Below, piece by piece: positions 54,632 through 64,000 of a stretch of 64,000 bases of DNA (its first letter is position 1; each line of letters begins with the position of its first letter). A model generated the notes under the pieces. That model was not told the origin of the DNA and searched no databases. It saw only the letters and a program-made list of their open reading frames with translations. This stretch comes from Thiohalocapsa sp. PB-PSB1 (lineage in GTDB: Bacteria > Pseudomonadota > Gammaproteobacteria > Chromatiales > Chromatiaceae): NCBI GenBank assembly GCA_016745215.1, contig CP050890.1:7271001-7335000 (forward strand), given 5' to 3'. The position numbers and the translations under genes are program-made.

Positions 54632-57007
54632 TCAAGGCAATTGCAGCGGCAACATTCGCACCACAGCGGGTCTCGGGCAGCTGCACTCGTAGTGGTTCTC
54701 GCCTTTCTTGCCGGGAATTTGGCCGCAGACCCCGCAGCTTAGGGTCTGGGCAAGCTCCACGGTCAGGTTGGCGAATGCTTCGACTTCGGCGTCGGAGATG
54801 TCCAGGCCCGCCAGATTGAAGTGCGCGCCGACCTGATTGCGGATGAAGGCGATCTGCTTGAGCTTGGTGAAGGTCTGTTGCGGTTGCTGGGTCTCGTGCT
54901 CGACGTCCGCATTGGGGTCGCCGTTGTTGGCGGCCTGCGGCTTCTCCATCCACAGTCTTTTGAACAGTGCGGTACAACCGTCGAGCAGCTCGCCTAGGGT
55001 GTAGGCGTTGTCGTAGGTGCGCGGGACCCGGCAGCGGTACTTGAGGGCGAGGTAGTCGAGCATGGTTTCGAGCAGTATGCCGGCCTCGTTGGCCACGCGC
55101 TGACGCTCGAAGGGCGCAGCGTTGACCGACGCGATGAGCTGGTCCAGCGCGAGCCGGGTGCGGTAGGCACGGATGCCGCTGGACAGGGTCCAACGCTGGA
55201 GCTCGTGGAGGTCGGCCCGATTTCCGGCCCCCTGCTGGTTTCGGAAGACGTCCCGCCAGCGCCGCTGATGAGTGGTTAACAGCACATGAGCGAAGTGTTG
55301 GGCCTCATCGACGATGAGCTGGGAGATCCGGCCGAGATGCTGGGAGTCCACCGAGGTGAAGACGTCATCGAGCACCAGCACCGCCTCCCTGTTTGGACTC
55401 TCGCGCTTGGCCACGGCGAGCCAGAAGCAGAAGGCCAGGGTATCCAGATGGGATTCGCTGAAGTAGGCCTGGGGTGGCACGTCGTCCTTGTCTTCGAAGC
55501 GCCCGAGCTGGATCAATGAGGCATTGCGCGCCTTGTCGAGCTCGAGCTTGGACAGGGCAATGGGCTCGTTGGGGTGGATGAGGCCGTAGAGGCGGTTGGT
55601 CTCCTCGGCGACGGCAGCCAGAATGTCGTCGGTGAATGCGATGCGCGTCTCGCGGACGATCTCCGCCGCCCGTGACAAGCGCCTTGCCTGCTGTTCCAGT
55701 CCTACGGACGCGTCGACGGCCTTGTCGAAGTTCCCGAGCAGGGTCGCGACGTTGTTGATCTGCCCGAGCTGCTGTTGCAGGCGCTGTTCCTCGGTTTGCA
55801 GTGCGCCCCGAATGCTGTCGGCGGCCTTGGCGAACTTGGCCAGGGCGCGCAGTGTTTCGCTCGAAAGCAGGGCTTCGGACTCCGGCGTCCAGCCATCCGC
55901 CTCGCTCGGAAACCCTGCGCAGACCTCGGCGACCCCGTCCAGCTTAGCCGGCGCCGGCGCGCCCAAGGCCCGTCGGATCGCGATGGCATCGGCGGCGAAC
56001 ACGGTCGTCTGGCGGGCGTACTCGTCCTGCGCGCCCTTGAGATTGCTGATGATCCGGGTATGGGTGTTGGCCAACTGCTCGTACTGGGACAATTGCGCCA
56101 GCCTGGCATCGAGATCGCCGCGCAGCTGATCCATGGGGATGGCCTGTTGGCAGACGGGACAGGCATCGGGATGGTCTCCTTGCCTGAGAAACTCAGCCGC
56201 CTTGCGCAGCAGGCTTGCCGTGTCCATGGCGGCCCGCGTGTCGGGTGCAGGCGTCTTGGCGACGGCTTGCTGATGCGCTTCCTGCTTCTTCTCTTCCTGC
56301 TCGATACGTTGCTTCGCCCGGCGACAGGATTCCAGGCTCGTCGATGCGGCAACGATGCTGTTCGCCGCCGCCCGCAGGTCAGCGGTAGCCTTGTCCAGGT
56401 CCGCTGTGTTCTCGCTAGCTAGTTGCCTGGCCCAGGCGAGCCACGAACCGGCAGGAGAGCCGTTCTGTCGCCAAATCTCTTCCAGAGTCCGCTCCGCCTC
56501 TGAGCGCTGCCTAACGGCATCGTCGAAGCGCCGCTTCGCCTCCTTCGCGGCGTCGCCGAGGGCCTTCTCGGAGCGGACGATGGACGGGACGTCGACGAAA
56601 CGCCTCAGGACTTGGTAGCGCTCCGAAGGCGGTGCATCCACCAGCTTGAGCAGATCGCTGCGCCTCAACACGCGGATGCGCGGGCGTTCCGTCGGCTCCG
56701 TACTGATCCGGCTGTTGAACATGCTGGCTGTCCAGACGTTGCCGGCGGTGTCTTCCAGGCGGACCTCAACGTCGGCGTATGTCTTGCCCAGGGATGGCAG
56801 GTGCTCCTTCACGTTGGTGGAGGAACGGTCCTTGAGGGAGCCGGGCGAGCAATTGCCGACGGCGTCCAGCGCGTCGGTGACGGTAGTCTTGCCGGTGCCG
56901 TTTTCGCCGAACAGCACGATAAGGGGCTTGGACGGATGGAAATCCAGTGCTAGGGGGCGGGATGCCCCGCGAAATGCCGTGAGCTCAAGCCGCTTGAGGG
57001 CCTTCAT
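54632..57007 (-). CDS. SMC/RecN-like ATPase with zinc hook
   Basis: This is a 791-residue AAA ATPase of the SMC/Rad50 group. Walker A is FGENGTGKTT (33-42), the ABC signature lies in YFSESHLDTLAFCFWLA and Walker B in AVLVLDDVFTSVD. Between them are long coiled-coil helices with a CPVC zinc hook at about 282 (DACPVCQQAI). The C-terminus adds a zinc ribbon with CGVCGQ and YECSCPRP, unusual for SMC proteins. Such ATPases occur in many phage-defence modules. Its start overlaps the small upstream gene by four bases. Confidence 0.85.
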   Translation of the reverse strand: MKALKRLELTAFRGASRPLALDFHPSKPLIVLFGENGTGKTTVTDALDAVGNCSPGSLKDRSSTNVKEHLPSLGKTYADVEVRLEDTAGNVWTASMFNSRISTEPTERPRIRVLRRSDLLKLVDAPPSERYQVLRRFVDVPSIVRSEKALGDAAKEAKRRFDDAVRQRSEAERTLEEIWRQNGSPAGSWLAWARQLASENTADLDKATADLRAAANSIVAASTSLESCRRAKQRIEQEEKKQEAHQQAVAKTPAPDTRAAMDTASLLRKAAEFLRQGDHPDACPVCQQAIPMDQLRGDLDARLAQLSQYEQLANTHTRIISNLKGAQDEYARQTTVFAADAIAIRRALGAPAPAKLDGVAEVCAGFPSEADGWTPESEALLSSETLRALAKFAKAADSIRGALQTEEQRLQQQLGQINNVATLLGNFDKAVDASVGLEQQARRLSRAAEIVRETRIAFTDDILAAVAEETNRLYGLIHPNEPIALSKLELDKARNASLIQLGRFEDKDDVPPQAYFSESHLDTLAFCFWLAVAKRESPNREAVLVLDDVFTSVDSQHLGRISQLIVDEAQHFAHVLLTTHQRRWRDVFRNQQGAGNRADLHELQRWTLSSGIRAYRTRLALDQLIASVNAAPFERQRVANEAGILLETMLDYLALKYRCRVPRTYDNAYTLGELLDGCTALFKRLWMEKPQAANNGDPNADVEHETQQPQQTFTKLKQIAFIRNQVGAHFNLAGLDISDAEVEAFANLTVELAQTLSCGVCGQIPGKKGENHYECSCPRPAVVRMLPLQLP

Positions 57008-57252
57008 GCCTCGCCCTCCGCCGGGTCGTTCCCGTTGGGTCCGCCTTGTTCGCGGTTAACGTCCGCTGCGGCCAACTCGCTCCACAAGCCCCAGTCCTCG
57101 GCTTTGGCGGTACCGGACGCCACTTTCGCGGTGATCTCGGTTCGCTTCTGCCCTGCTACCAGCCCTTCGGCAATCAGTTTGTCGACGATGGTCTCCGCCA
57201 GTGCTCGTGCCGGGTCCGCGGGGGTTTCCTCGCACATTTGATCAACTCCCAT
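57004..57252 (-). CDS. Small acidic protein of the defence operon
   Basis: This is an 82-residue protein without signal or membrane segment, with many Ala and Glu (RALAETIVDKLIAEGLVAGQ). It is overlapped by both neighbours: its first 79 bases lie inside the helicase end, and its stop overlaps the SMC-type start by four bases. The first ATG (MGVDQMCEETPADP) or the second (MCEETPADP) may be used. Overlap on both sides supports a real gene in the operon. I do not recognise the family; it may be an adaptor between the two enzymes. Confidence 0.7.
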   Translation of the reverse strand: MGVDQMCEETPADPARALAETIVDKLIAEGLVAGQKRTEITAKVASGTAKAEDWGLWSELAAADVNREQGGPNGNDPAEGEA

Positions 57253-60161
57253 TCGATGATGAACAAGCCGTGCGTCGCGGCCTGTTGCGCCAGTTGCATC
57301 TCCAGATCGGCGATCAGATCGTTGCGCCTGCCTTCGATCTCGTCCTGTCGATCAAACAACGCCCGCCGTATCCGTCCGCGCCGCTGTTCCAGCTCCCGCT
57401 GCTGCTTCTGCCAGTGGAGCTTTTCCTCAAGTGTAACGGCGACGGTGGCGGTGCGGCGCACCTCTTTGATCTGCCGGTCCAGCTCCTTGATCTCCTGCTC
57501 CAGGCCGACCTTGAGGTCGTCGGCCCAGGCGTCGAGCTTTTCGACCTCTTGCTGGAAGTAGCTCAGGTTGCGCTCGTTGACCTGCCGCGCGATGGCGTTG
57601 CGGCGCTGATCGAGGTTTGATGACAGCGCGGGCGGCGCGTTCGGCGCCGCATCGAGGGCGGTCTGACTGGAGATCGGCAGCCGGAGCAGCTTCTCCGGGT
57701 CGTCCTCGCCGAGGATACGGTCATCGTCGGTGATCGCGGCCACCACCAAGCGTTGTTCGCGACCGGCGAGGGAAACAATCGTCATCAGCTCGGCGACCAG
57801 TACGCCGCGGCTTCCCCGCCAAGGTTCCAGCGTGCTCAGGCGCTTGGAATAGGCGTCGTAGTCGAAGACCAGCCGCGCCGGACTCAGGGCACGGGACTTC
57901 GCTTGCTCCAGCAGGTACGCGCCAAGGGGATGGCCGAGGCGGTACAGGTGCGCATCGCCGGAGCGGCGCGGCAGCTCGTAGCGGCCGAGGGGCACCTGAC
58001 CGGCAAGCGCAGGGCTCGGGAGGCTGTGCAGCGTAAAGCTGTTGTCGGCGGCGAAGGTGGCGTGGCCGTTCAGCTCGGCGCGGGTCAGGTCGAGGAACAG
58101 CTGCTCGAAGCGGTCGCGGGTCGCGATGCTGTCGTCGCGGACGCGCTCCAGCACCTGCTCGTCGAAGTGCTCCAGCAGGATGTCGCGGGTGCGGACCATG
58201 GCCTCGTTGATCTCGGAGGCCAAATCGAGCTGAAGCTGCTCGAAGCCGTCGCGGATGGTGTCCGGGTCGCGGCAGCGCTGGTAGATCTCGGCAATGCGAC
58301 GCTCGAAGTCGACCCCGGAGCCGATGGCGCCGAGGACCTCGTCGCTGGCGCCGAAGACGCCGCTGAAGAGCTGGAACTTCTGTTCCAGGAGCTGATAGAC
58401 GCGGCGGTCGGCGTCGTTGCTGCGGTCGATGAAGTTGACGACGACCACGTCGAAACGCTGCCCATAGCGGTGGCAGCGGCCGATGCGCTGTTCGACCCGC
58501 TGCGGGTTCCAGGGCAGATCGTAGTTGATGACCAGCGAGCAGAACTGGAGGTTGATGCCCTCGGCCCCGGCCTCGGTGGCGATCATCACCGTGCCGTGGT
58601 CGCGGAAGTGCTCCACCAGCGCGGCGCGGGTATCGGCGGTCTTGGAGCCGGTGATGCGGTCGCTGCCGGCATGGTGCTCAAGCCAGGCGCGGTAGATGCG
58701 CTGGGCGTCCGGTCCGCTGTTGCTGCCGTTGAATAGGACGATGCCGTGACCGTAATCGGTGTCGGCGAGCAGCGACAGCAGATAGTCCTGGGTGCGGCGG
58801 GACTCGGTGAAGATCAGGGCCTTGCGCGGGGCGCCGAGGTGATCGAGCTCCGTGAAGGCGCGCCCCAACGCGGCGAGCAGGGCCTCGCCCTTGGCATTGT
58901 CGCGGATGCCCTTGGCCAGTTGCTCGTAGCGGCGCAGCTCGCTGATTTCCTTCGCGATGGCTGCGCGGTCCTGCGCGCTCAGCGGCGCATCGGCGTCGCT
59001 CGAGCCGTCGCCTTCGTCATCTGTCTCGTCCAGCGCTTCGAAGTCCCGGCCTATGCGATCCGCCAGGCCCTCGGGTTCGGGCGTCTCGGCGAGCAGCCGC
59101 TCCAGCCGCGCGGCCATGGTGCCGAGCGCGCCGCCGATGGCGTGGGTGCTGGAGGCGAGCAGCTTCCACAGCACCAGCGAGATCAGCTGCCGCTGGCTGT
59201 TGGGCAGGGCCTTGAGATCCGGGCGCCGTAGATAGTCGGCCACCAGGCCACGCAGGCGCTGCTCGTCGTCGCCGGGCGTGAACTCCTGCACGATGGGGAT
59301 GCGGTTGGTATAGCTGATGCTGTGCGCGACCTGCTTTCGCAGCGTGCGCTTGCACAGCGGGGCGATGCGCCGGCGCAGGGCCTGGAAGGTCTCGGGCTGG
59401 TTGATCCGCGCGAATTGGCGGCGAAAGCTGTCCAGGTCGCCAAAGACGCGCTCGTCGATGACGCTGACCAGTCCGAACAGCTCCAGCAGGGAATTCTGTA
59501 GCGGCGTCGCGGTGAGCAGAACCTTAGCCGGCACCTGTGCCAGACCGTCCTTGAGGGTGTTGGCAATGACGTTGCCCGGCTTGTAAACGTTGCGCAGCCG
59601 GTGCGCCTCGTCGAAGACGACGATGTCCCAGGGCACCGCGCGCAGATCCGCGATCTTGGCCTTGGCGAATTGATAGGAGCAGATGATGGGCGCGCCAATG
59701 TCGAATGGGTTGGCGACGCCGTCACGCCTTTGCTGGTTGTAGCCCTTGGACTCCAAGATCTGCCCGTCCAGCGCGAACTTGTCCTTGAGCTCCTGATGCC
59801 ACTGCTTGCGCAGGTTGGCGGGGACGATGATCAGCACGCGACGCTTGCGCTCGGCCCAGAACTGCGCCAGCACGAGGCCGGCCTCGATGGTCTTGCCCAG
59901 CCCCACCTCATCGGCGAGGATCACACCGCGCGATAGCGGGTTGCGGCAGGCGAACAGGGCCGCTTCGACTTGGTGCGGATTGAGATCGACCTGTGCGTCC
60001 ACCAGCGTCGAGCCGAGGGACTCGACGCTGTCGGCGTTCGCCCGCCGGGTCAGTTCCCACGCAAAGAACTGGGTCTGGTGCGGCGCAAAGACGATTTCTG
60101 TCGTGTGAGTTCCTCGTGGCATGGCTACCATGCTAACCGATTGGTCGTATAGGTTCCGCAT
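57174..60161 (-). CDS. SNF2-type DEAD/DEAH helicase of the defence island
   Basis: This is a 995-residue helicase of the SNF2/RapA-like group. Walker A is ADEVGLGKTIEAG (about 83-95), the DEAH box is at about 184 and motif VI is QRIGRCHRYGQ. The last 250 residues form a long coiled-coil region. It resembles the helicases of DISARM and related systems, but no DrmB or PLD partner is seen. The first 10 residues (MRNLYDQSVS) probably come from the end of the adjoining IS630 remnant; MVAMPRGTH at 60131 is a better native start. No clear ribosome binding site is visible. Confidence 0.85.
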   Translation of the reverse strand: MRNLYDQSVSMVAMPRGTHTTEIVFAPHQTQFFAWELTRRANADSVESLGSTLVDAQVDLNPHQVEAALFACRNPLSRGVILADEVGLGKTIEAGLVLAQFWAERKRRVLIIVPANLRKQWHQELKDKFALDGQILESKGYNQQRRDGVANPFDIGAPIICSYQFAKAKIADLRAVPWDIVVFDEAHRLRNVYKPGNVIANTLKDGLAQVPAKVLLTATPLQNSLLELFGLVSVIDERVFGDLDSFRRQFARINQPETFQALRRRIAPLCKRTLRKQVAHSISYTNRIPIVQEFTPGDDEQRLRGLVADYLRRPDLKALPNSQRQLISLVLWKLLASSTHAIGGALGTMAARLERLLAETPEPEGLADRIGRDFEALDETDDEGDGSSDADAPLSAQDRAAIAKEISELRRYEQLAKGIRDNAKGEALLAALGRAFTELDHLGAPRKALIFTESRRTQDYLLSLLADTDYGHGIVLFNGSNSGPDAQRIYRAWLEHHAGSDRITGSKTADTRAALVEHFRDHGTVMIATEAGAEGINLQFCSLVINYDLPWNPQRVEQRIGRCHRYGQRFDVVVVNFIDRSNDADRRVYQLLEQKFQLFSGVFGASDEVLGAIGSGVDFERRIAEIYQRCRDPDTIRDGFEQLQLDLASEINEAMVRTRDILLEHFDEQVLERVRDDSIATRDRFEQLFLDLTRAELNGHATFAADNSFTLHSLPSPALAGQVPLGRYELPRRSGDAHLYRLGHPLGAYLLEQAKSRALSPARLVFDYDAYSKRLSTLEPWRGSRGVLVAELMTIVSLAGREQRLVVAAITDDDRILGEDDPEKLLRLPISSQTALDAAPNAPPALSSNLDQRRNAIARQVNERNLSYFQQEVEKLDAWADDLKVGLEQEIKELDRQIKEVRRTATVAVTLEEKLHWQKQQRELEQRRGRIRRALFDRQDEIEGRRNDLIADLEMQLAQQAATHGLFIIEWELIKCARKPPRTRHEHWRRPSSTN

Positions 60162-60495
60162 TGCAGTTCTCGGTTTTCAAGAGCGGCCGATCTGGAAATT
60201 CTCGGTCAATAGCGTGCGTCGCTTCGAGGCGTATGAATCGAAGTTCGCAAAGAAATCCTTGCACGCGGCGCGGAACGCATCGAATGCTTCGTAGTAGCGG
60301 TTGTAAAGCACTTGGCGCTTGAAAAACTCCCAGAAGCGCTCGACGAGGTTCAAACTCAGAGAATTCGACGGCAAGAAGATCAATTCGATGCGTGAGTCCT
60401 CCTGATAGGCGCGCACACGCTTGCAGCGGTAATAGCGGGCGTTGTCGCAGATGACCGTGATGCGCGGCGCCCTGAGATAGGCTTGCTCGATTGAA
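60162..60495 (-). pseudogene. IS630-family transposase, C-terminal remnant
   Basis: The frame reads from TVICDNARYYRCKRVRAYQE to FQIGRS. It contains the second catalytic Asp (ICDNARYY) and the Glu (SLNLVERFWEFFKRQ) of the DDE transposase of IS630 elements. The N-terminal part with the first Asp is missing, cut where the GGGGACAG inverted repeat of the RAYT unit begins. It ends just before the helicase start. Confidence 0.8.
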
Positions 60496-60513
60496 GGGGA
60501 AAAGGGGACAGAT

Positions 60514-61444
<931 letters not shown>

Positions 61445-61792
61445 GATTCGCGTAACCCATTGGTCTAAATGGCTTGAACACCAATTCAGAATTTCACGTG
61501 GGTGGCTACAGCGAGCACTGGTATCTAAGTAACTTATTGATTTTAAAGTGTAAAGTGGTGCTGAACCGGTGTATGGCTAATTATCGCCTTGTTCCGCATG
61601 ATATTGCAAGCGACGAAGCGCATTTGCATGACTACAAAATGAAAAACTATAAACAAATAAAAGTCTTTTATCAGTTTCTTACAGCAAAAAATGGGCAAAA
61701 TTGCCAGGGAAAACCGGACAAGAACAAACGAATAAGGATTTGTATCCTACCGATCATCGCTACAAAAATGAATCTGTCCCCTTTTTCCCTCT

Positions 61793-62045
61793 GTCCCGCA
61801 TCGCCTGATGCTGCCTCTTCGTCCCGTTTGCGTGGTCTGCCACGCCGGCGCAGCTCCCGCCGCTATCCGGTCATGGCCTCGATTTCCCGATAGAAGCGAT
61901 CATTGCCGCTCGGCTGATATGATTGAGTGCTAGGCGGAGGTTGCTGAGTGGTGTCTCGTCGAGCGTCCTGCGGAACAGTTCCCGATAGGCAGCACGGCGC
62001 GCGTCGTCATCAGCGCCGAGGACGTTGGCGCGGTATCTTGGACGG
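61793..62045 (-). pseudogene. Second RAYT-type transposase remnant
   Basis: On the minus strand the frames give RAAYRELFRRTLDETPLSNL, then QPSGNDRFYREIEAMTG, a stop, and RRELRRRGRPRKRDEE, which is the C-terminal part of a RAYT protein different from the one at 60.5-61.4 kb. It is cut by stops and frameshifts. The segment from 62045 to 62161 before the Res stop codon shows nothing I recognise. Confidence 0.6.
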
Positions 62046-62161
62046 CATATGATAAAGGCCCAGCTTCTCTATGTTTTGCTATTGCGCTCTTTCTCATCAC
62101 TTGTAGAGGATTGGATAGCCGCCCGTCGCATCTCGGGCGTGAGCATTCCGAAGGCGTCGAG

Positions 62162-64000
62162 CTAGGCGTTCGCGCAGACGGCGAACCGCTCGAAGCCCGC
62201 GAGCGCCCGCGCCTCGTTGATCTCATCGTGAGGGATCAACAGGTATCGCCAGGGCTTGCCGCCATGCGTTTGTGCATAGTCGCTGGCCCGTTGGCACCAA
62301 CGGCTCGCCGCATCCGCCTTGGCCAGCACCTCGGGGTCCTTGAGTGCCTCCCGCGCCTTGGTTTCCACCTGATAGATGACGCCGCGCGACTCGGCGACGA
62401 AGTCGGGCACGTACTCCGGTTGCTCTGCACCCAGCTTGTAGTAGATCTGAAACTGTCCCTTAGCGGGTCGAAACCACTTCTGCGCATCCCGTTCCAGGAT
62501 CACGGCGAAGCGCCGCTCGCTGTCCGAGTCGAACTTCTGGAGTGGATAGAGGCACTTGCTAAAGCCGTTGAACAGGATCTTCTTGATGCTCGACTTGTCG
62601 GTCAGCGTCTCGCGGTAGTGGCGGACCGGGTGCTTGCCGGTGGCGGTGTAGTCGCAGGGCCGCAGCTTGGTAAAACCGCGGCTGACCCGAACCTCGTAGC
62701 CGGTCGCCTTCTCCCAGAAGTGCTCCATCATCTGCGCGCGGATGGCCTCCGCGATCAGGCGGCGGTCGCGGTCCAGCACCGCGCGCGCCTCGTCTTCCGA
62801 GAGATAGCCCAGCAGGTGCTGCACCATCTGTCCGGCGAGGTCGTAGAGCAGCTCCGCGTGGGCCTCGTAGTCGATGTCGTCGTAGTCGATCAGCCCGGAG
62901 ACCACGTAGTCCTCCAGCCGCCGCTCGGTGATGCCCCCGTCGGAGGCCAGGGTATAGCGGCGATTGCTTTGCAACATTTGGATGACCAGCTCCCGGTCCG
63001 CCGGCTGCAGCCGCAGCCCGCTCAGGTCGAGCGTGAAGGGATTGAAGCCTACCGTCACCTCCCCCGTCGGCACCATGCTGATGCGGGGGATATCGATCAT
63101 CCCCCGCACAACCGTCTCGGCGGTCTGCGCCACCACGGCCTCCAGGTCCAGTCCCTCGTCCGGCAGCAACTCCCCCTGCGCAGGCGCCAACCGCTGCCGA
63201 ACCCGCTCGACGATCGCCTGTTGCACCTGCGCAGTCGTCAACGCCGTGCTGTTGGGCAGTCTGTCGTTGTCGCGCTCCATCTCGTCGATGACGTCCATCA
63301 CGGCGCTTGCCGCCTGCCGCTCGCGGTCGGTGTTGAAGACGGGCGTCTTCAGGGCCTCGGTCTCCATGCTGTAGGGCTGGCCGTCGCCGCCCGTCACCTT
63401 GGGCACCGTCAGGCCCAGCGCCAGCTCGGTGTTGGAGACGACCTGCACGCTGATGGTCGGCTCGGTCGCCGACGGCGCATCCAGCACGACCTGCTTCAGC
63501 CGGATCGGCGAGTCGCCCCGGTTAGCCTCGTCGATGATCTCTTGAAAGCGGTCATGGGCGACGATGTTCAGCCGGTCCACGGCCGGAACCCCGGTGCGCC
63601 GCCCGAACGGGAGTCGCAGCCCGCGACCGATGGACTGCTCGATCAGCGTGCGCGCGTTGGCCGCCCGCAGCGGCACGATGCTGTAGAGATTGGTCACGTC
63701 CCAGCCCTCCTTGAGCATGTTGACGTGGATGACGAGCTCGGTCGGCTCTACGGCGCTCTCCACCGCGAGCAGCCGTTGCACCATCTGCTCTTCCTCCTTG
63801 CCGCTCTTGCTGCTGTCCACCTGGATGACCTTGTCCCGGTAGCGGCCCTCGAAGAAGGCCTCGGATTCGATCAGCGCCCGCAGTTGCGCGGCGTGGGTGG
63901 TGTCCCGCGCGATCACCAGCACGAAGGGCTTCACCGGCCCCTTGCCCAGCCGGCGGGCGTGGGTCAACAGTTCCACCTTGGTGGCCTCGTGCACCCGGAT
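62162..64000 (-). CDS. Type III restriction enzyme Res subunit, C-terminal part (cut by window end)
   Basis: The open frame continues beyond the right edge, so only the last 612 residues are seen. They begin in the helicase C domain, with MLKEGWDVTNLYSIVPLRAA followed by TLIEQSIGRGLRLPFGRR (motif VI). The C-terminal nuclease domain shows the PD-(D/E)XK pattern in YVPDFVAESRGVIYQVETKA. The protein ends ALAGFERFAVCANA. It would cut DNA together with a Mod partner, probably that at 52.5-54.2 kb, although transposon debris and other genes separate them. Confidence 0.88.
   Translation of the reverse strand: MRVHEATKVELLTHARRLGKGPVKPFVLVIARDTTHAAQLRALIESEAFFEGRYRDKVIQVDSSKSGKEEEQMVQRLLAVESAVEPTELVIHVNMLKEGWDVTNLYSIVPLRAANARTLIEQSIGRGLRLPFGRRTGVPAVDRLNIVAHDRFQEIIDEANRGDSPIRLKQVVLDAPSATEPTISVQVVSNTELALGLTVPKVTGGDGQPYSMETEALKTPVFNTDRERQAASAVMDVIDEMERDNDRLPNSTALTTAQVQQAIVERVRQRLAPAQGELLPDEGLDLEAVVAQTAETVVRGMIDIPRISMVPTGEVTVGFNPFTLDLSGLRLQPADRELVIQMLQSNRRYTLASDGGITERRLEDYVVSGLIDYDDIDYEAHAELLYDLAGQMVQHLLGYLSEDEARAVLDRDRRLIAEAIRAQMMEHFWEKATGYEVRVSRGFTKLRPCDYTATGKHPVRHYRETLTDKSSIKKILFNGFSKCLYPLQKFDSDSERRFAVILERDAQKWFRPAKGQFQIYYKLGAEQPEYVPDFVAESRGVIYQVETKAREALKDPEVLAKADAASRWCQRASDYAQTHGGKPWRYLLIPHDEINEARALAGFERFAVCANA

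Noticed and set aside
54405..55193. 262-codon minus-strand frame overlapping the end of the SMC-like ATPase gene
   Set aside because: Most of it is an out-of-frame shadow of the ATPase gene, rich in Arg, Ala and His, with no conserved motif; only the part beyond 54632 is independent and it looks non-coding.
57174..60161. Assignment of the helicase operon to DISARM
   Set aside because: A helicase and a methylase are present, but no DUF1998 (DrmB) or phospholipase D (DrmC) gene is seen; the gene order also differs.
61474..61893. Plus-strand ORF of 139 codons in the AT-rich segment
   Set aside because: It crosses the right inverted repeat of the RAYT unit and the second RAYT remnant, and shows no recognisable sequence.

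Overview
The window looks like a chromosomal segment of a gammaproteobacterium. Three gene neighbourhoods are the ones familiar from Pseudomonas and Chromatiales relatives: glnE-ilvE, wrbA-hda, and trpGDC-crp(vfr)-osmC-coq7. The GC-rich housekeeping genes, a catabolic-type ATP sulfurylase (sat) and a Gram-negative porin would fit a purple sulfur bacterium or another Chromatiales member. That placement is an inference, because no rRNA or photosynthesis gene is present to settle it.

Region 1 (1-31.8 kb) is mostly core metabolism: glnE, ilvE, srmB, hisA, a WrbA-like flavoprotein, hda, trpG-trpD-trpC, a Crp/Vfr regulator, an OsmC protein, coq7, glcF, a [2Fe-2S] protein, rplM-rpsI, tRNA-Gln(CUG), a porin, a BLUF photoreceptor, pgm, htpG, a large beta-repeat protein with a PEP-CTERM-like tail, leuA, a family-4 uracil-DNA glycosylase and sat. 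Region 2 (33-44.4 kb) holds recQ, a translationally coupled parA-CHAD pair, tal, a peptide-type ABC binding lipoprotein, a CYTH protein, rlmD and cysM. Region 3 (44.4-48.7 kb) has two paralogous small proteins of unknown family and a saccharopine-dehydrogenase-like oxidoreductase, set among repeats.

Region 4 (48.7-64 kb) is a decaying defence island on the minus strand. In transcription order it holds a type III Res subunit (cut by the window end), transposon debris, an SNF2-type helicase, a small protein, an SMC/RecN-like zinc-hook ATPase, a type III-like DNA methyltransferase (Mod), an AAA ATPase broken by a miniature transposon and frameshifts, a PIN-like ORF fused to a Res fragment, and a frameshifted IS5-family element. 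The genes overlap by a few bases, so they once formed a coupled operon. The Mod, the SMC-like ATPase, the small gene and the helicase still look intact.

The most unusual feature is the set of dispersed miniature elements, named R1 to R6 here. R1 (three copies, about 600 bp) carries the same decayed four-helix-bundle (23S intervening-sequence-type) ORF in each copy. R2 (four copies plus a fragment) is a hairpin of up to about 160 bp, often sitting just after stop codons. R3 and R4 have CTAG-containing terminal inverted repeats. R1, R3 and R4 share one design: two internal arms made of complementary hexanucleotide microsatellites of the TCGNNN type. One R1 copy ends on the crp stop codon, R3 interrupts a RAYT transposase, and R4 interrupts the defence ATPase gene with an apparent 6-bp target duplication.
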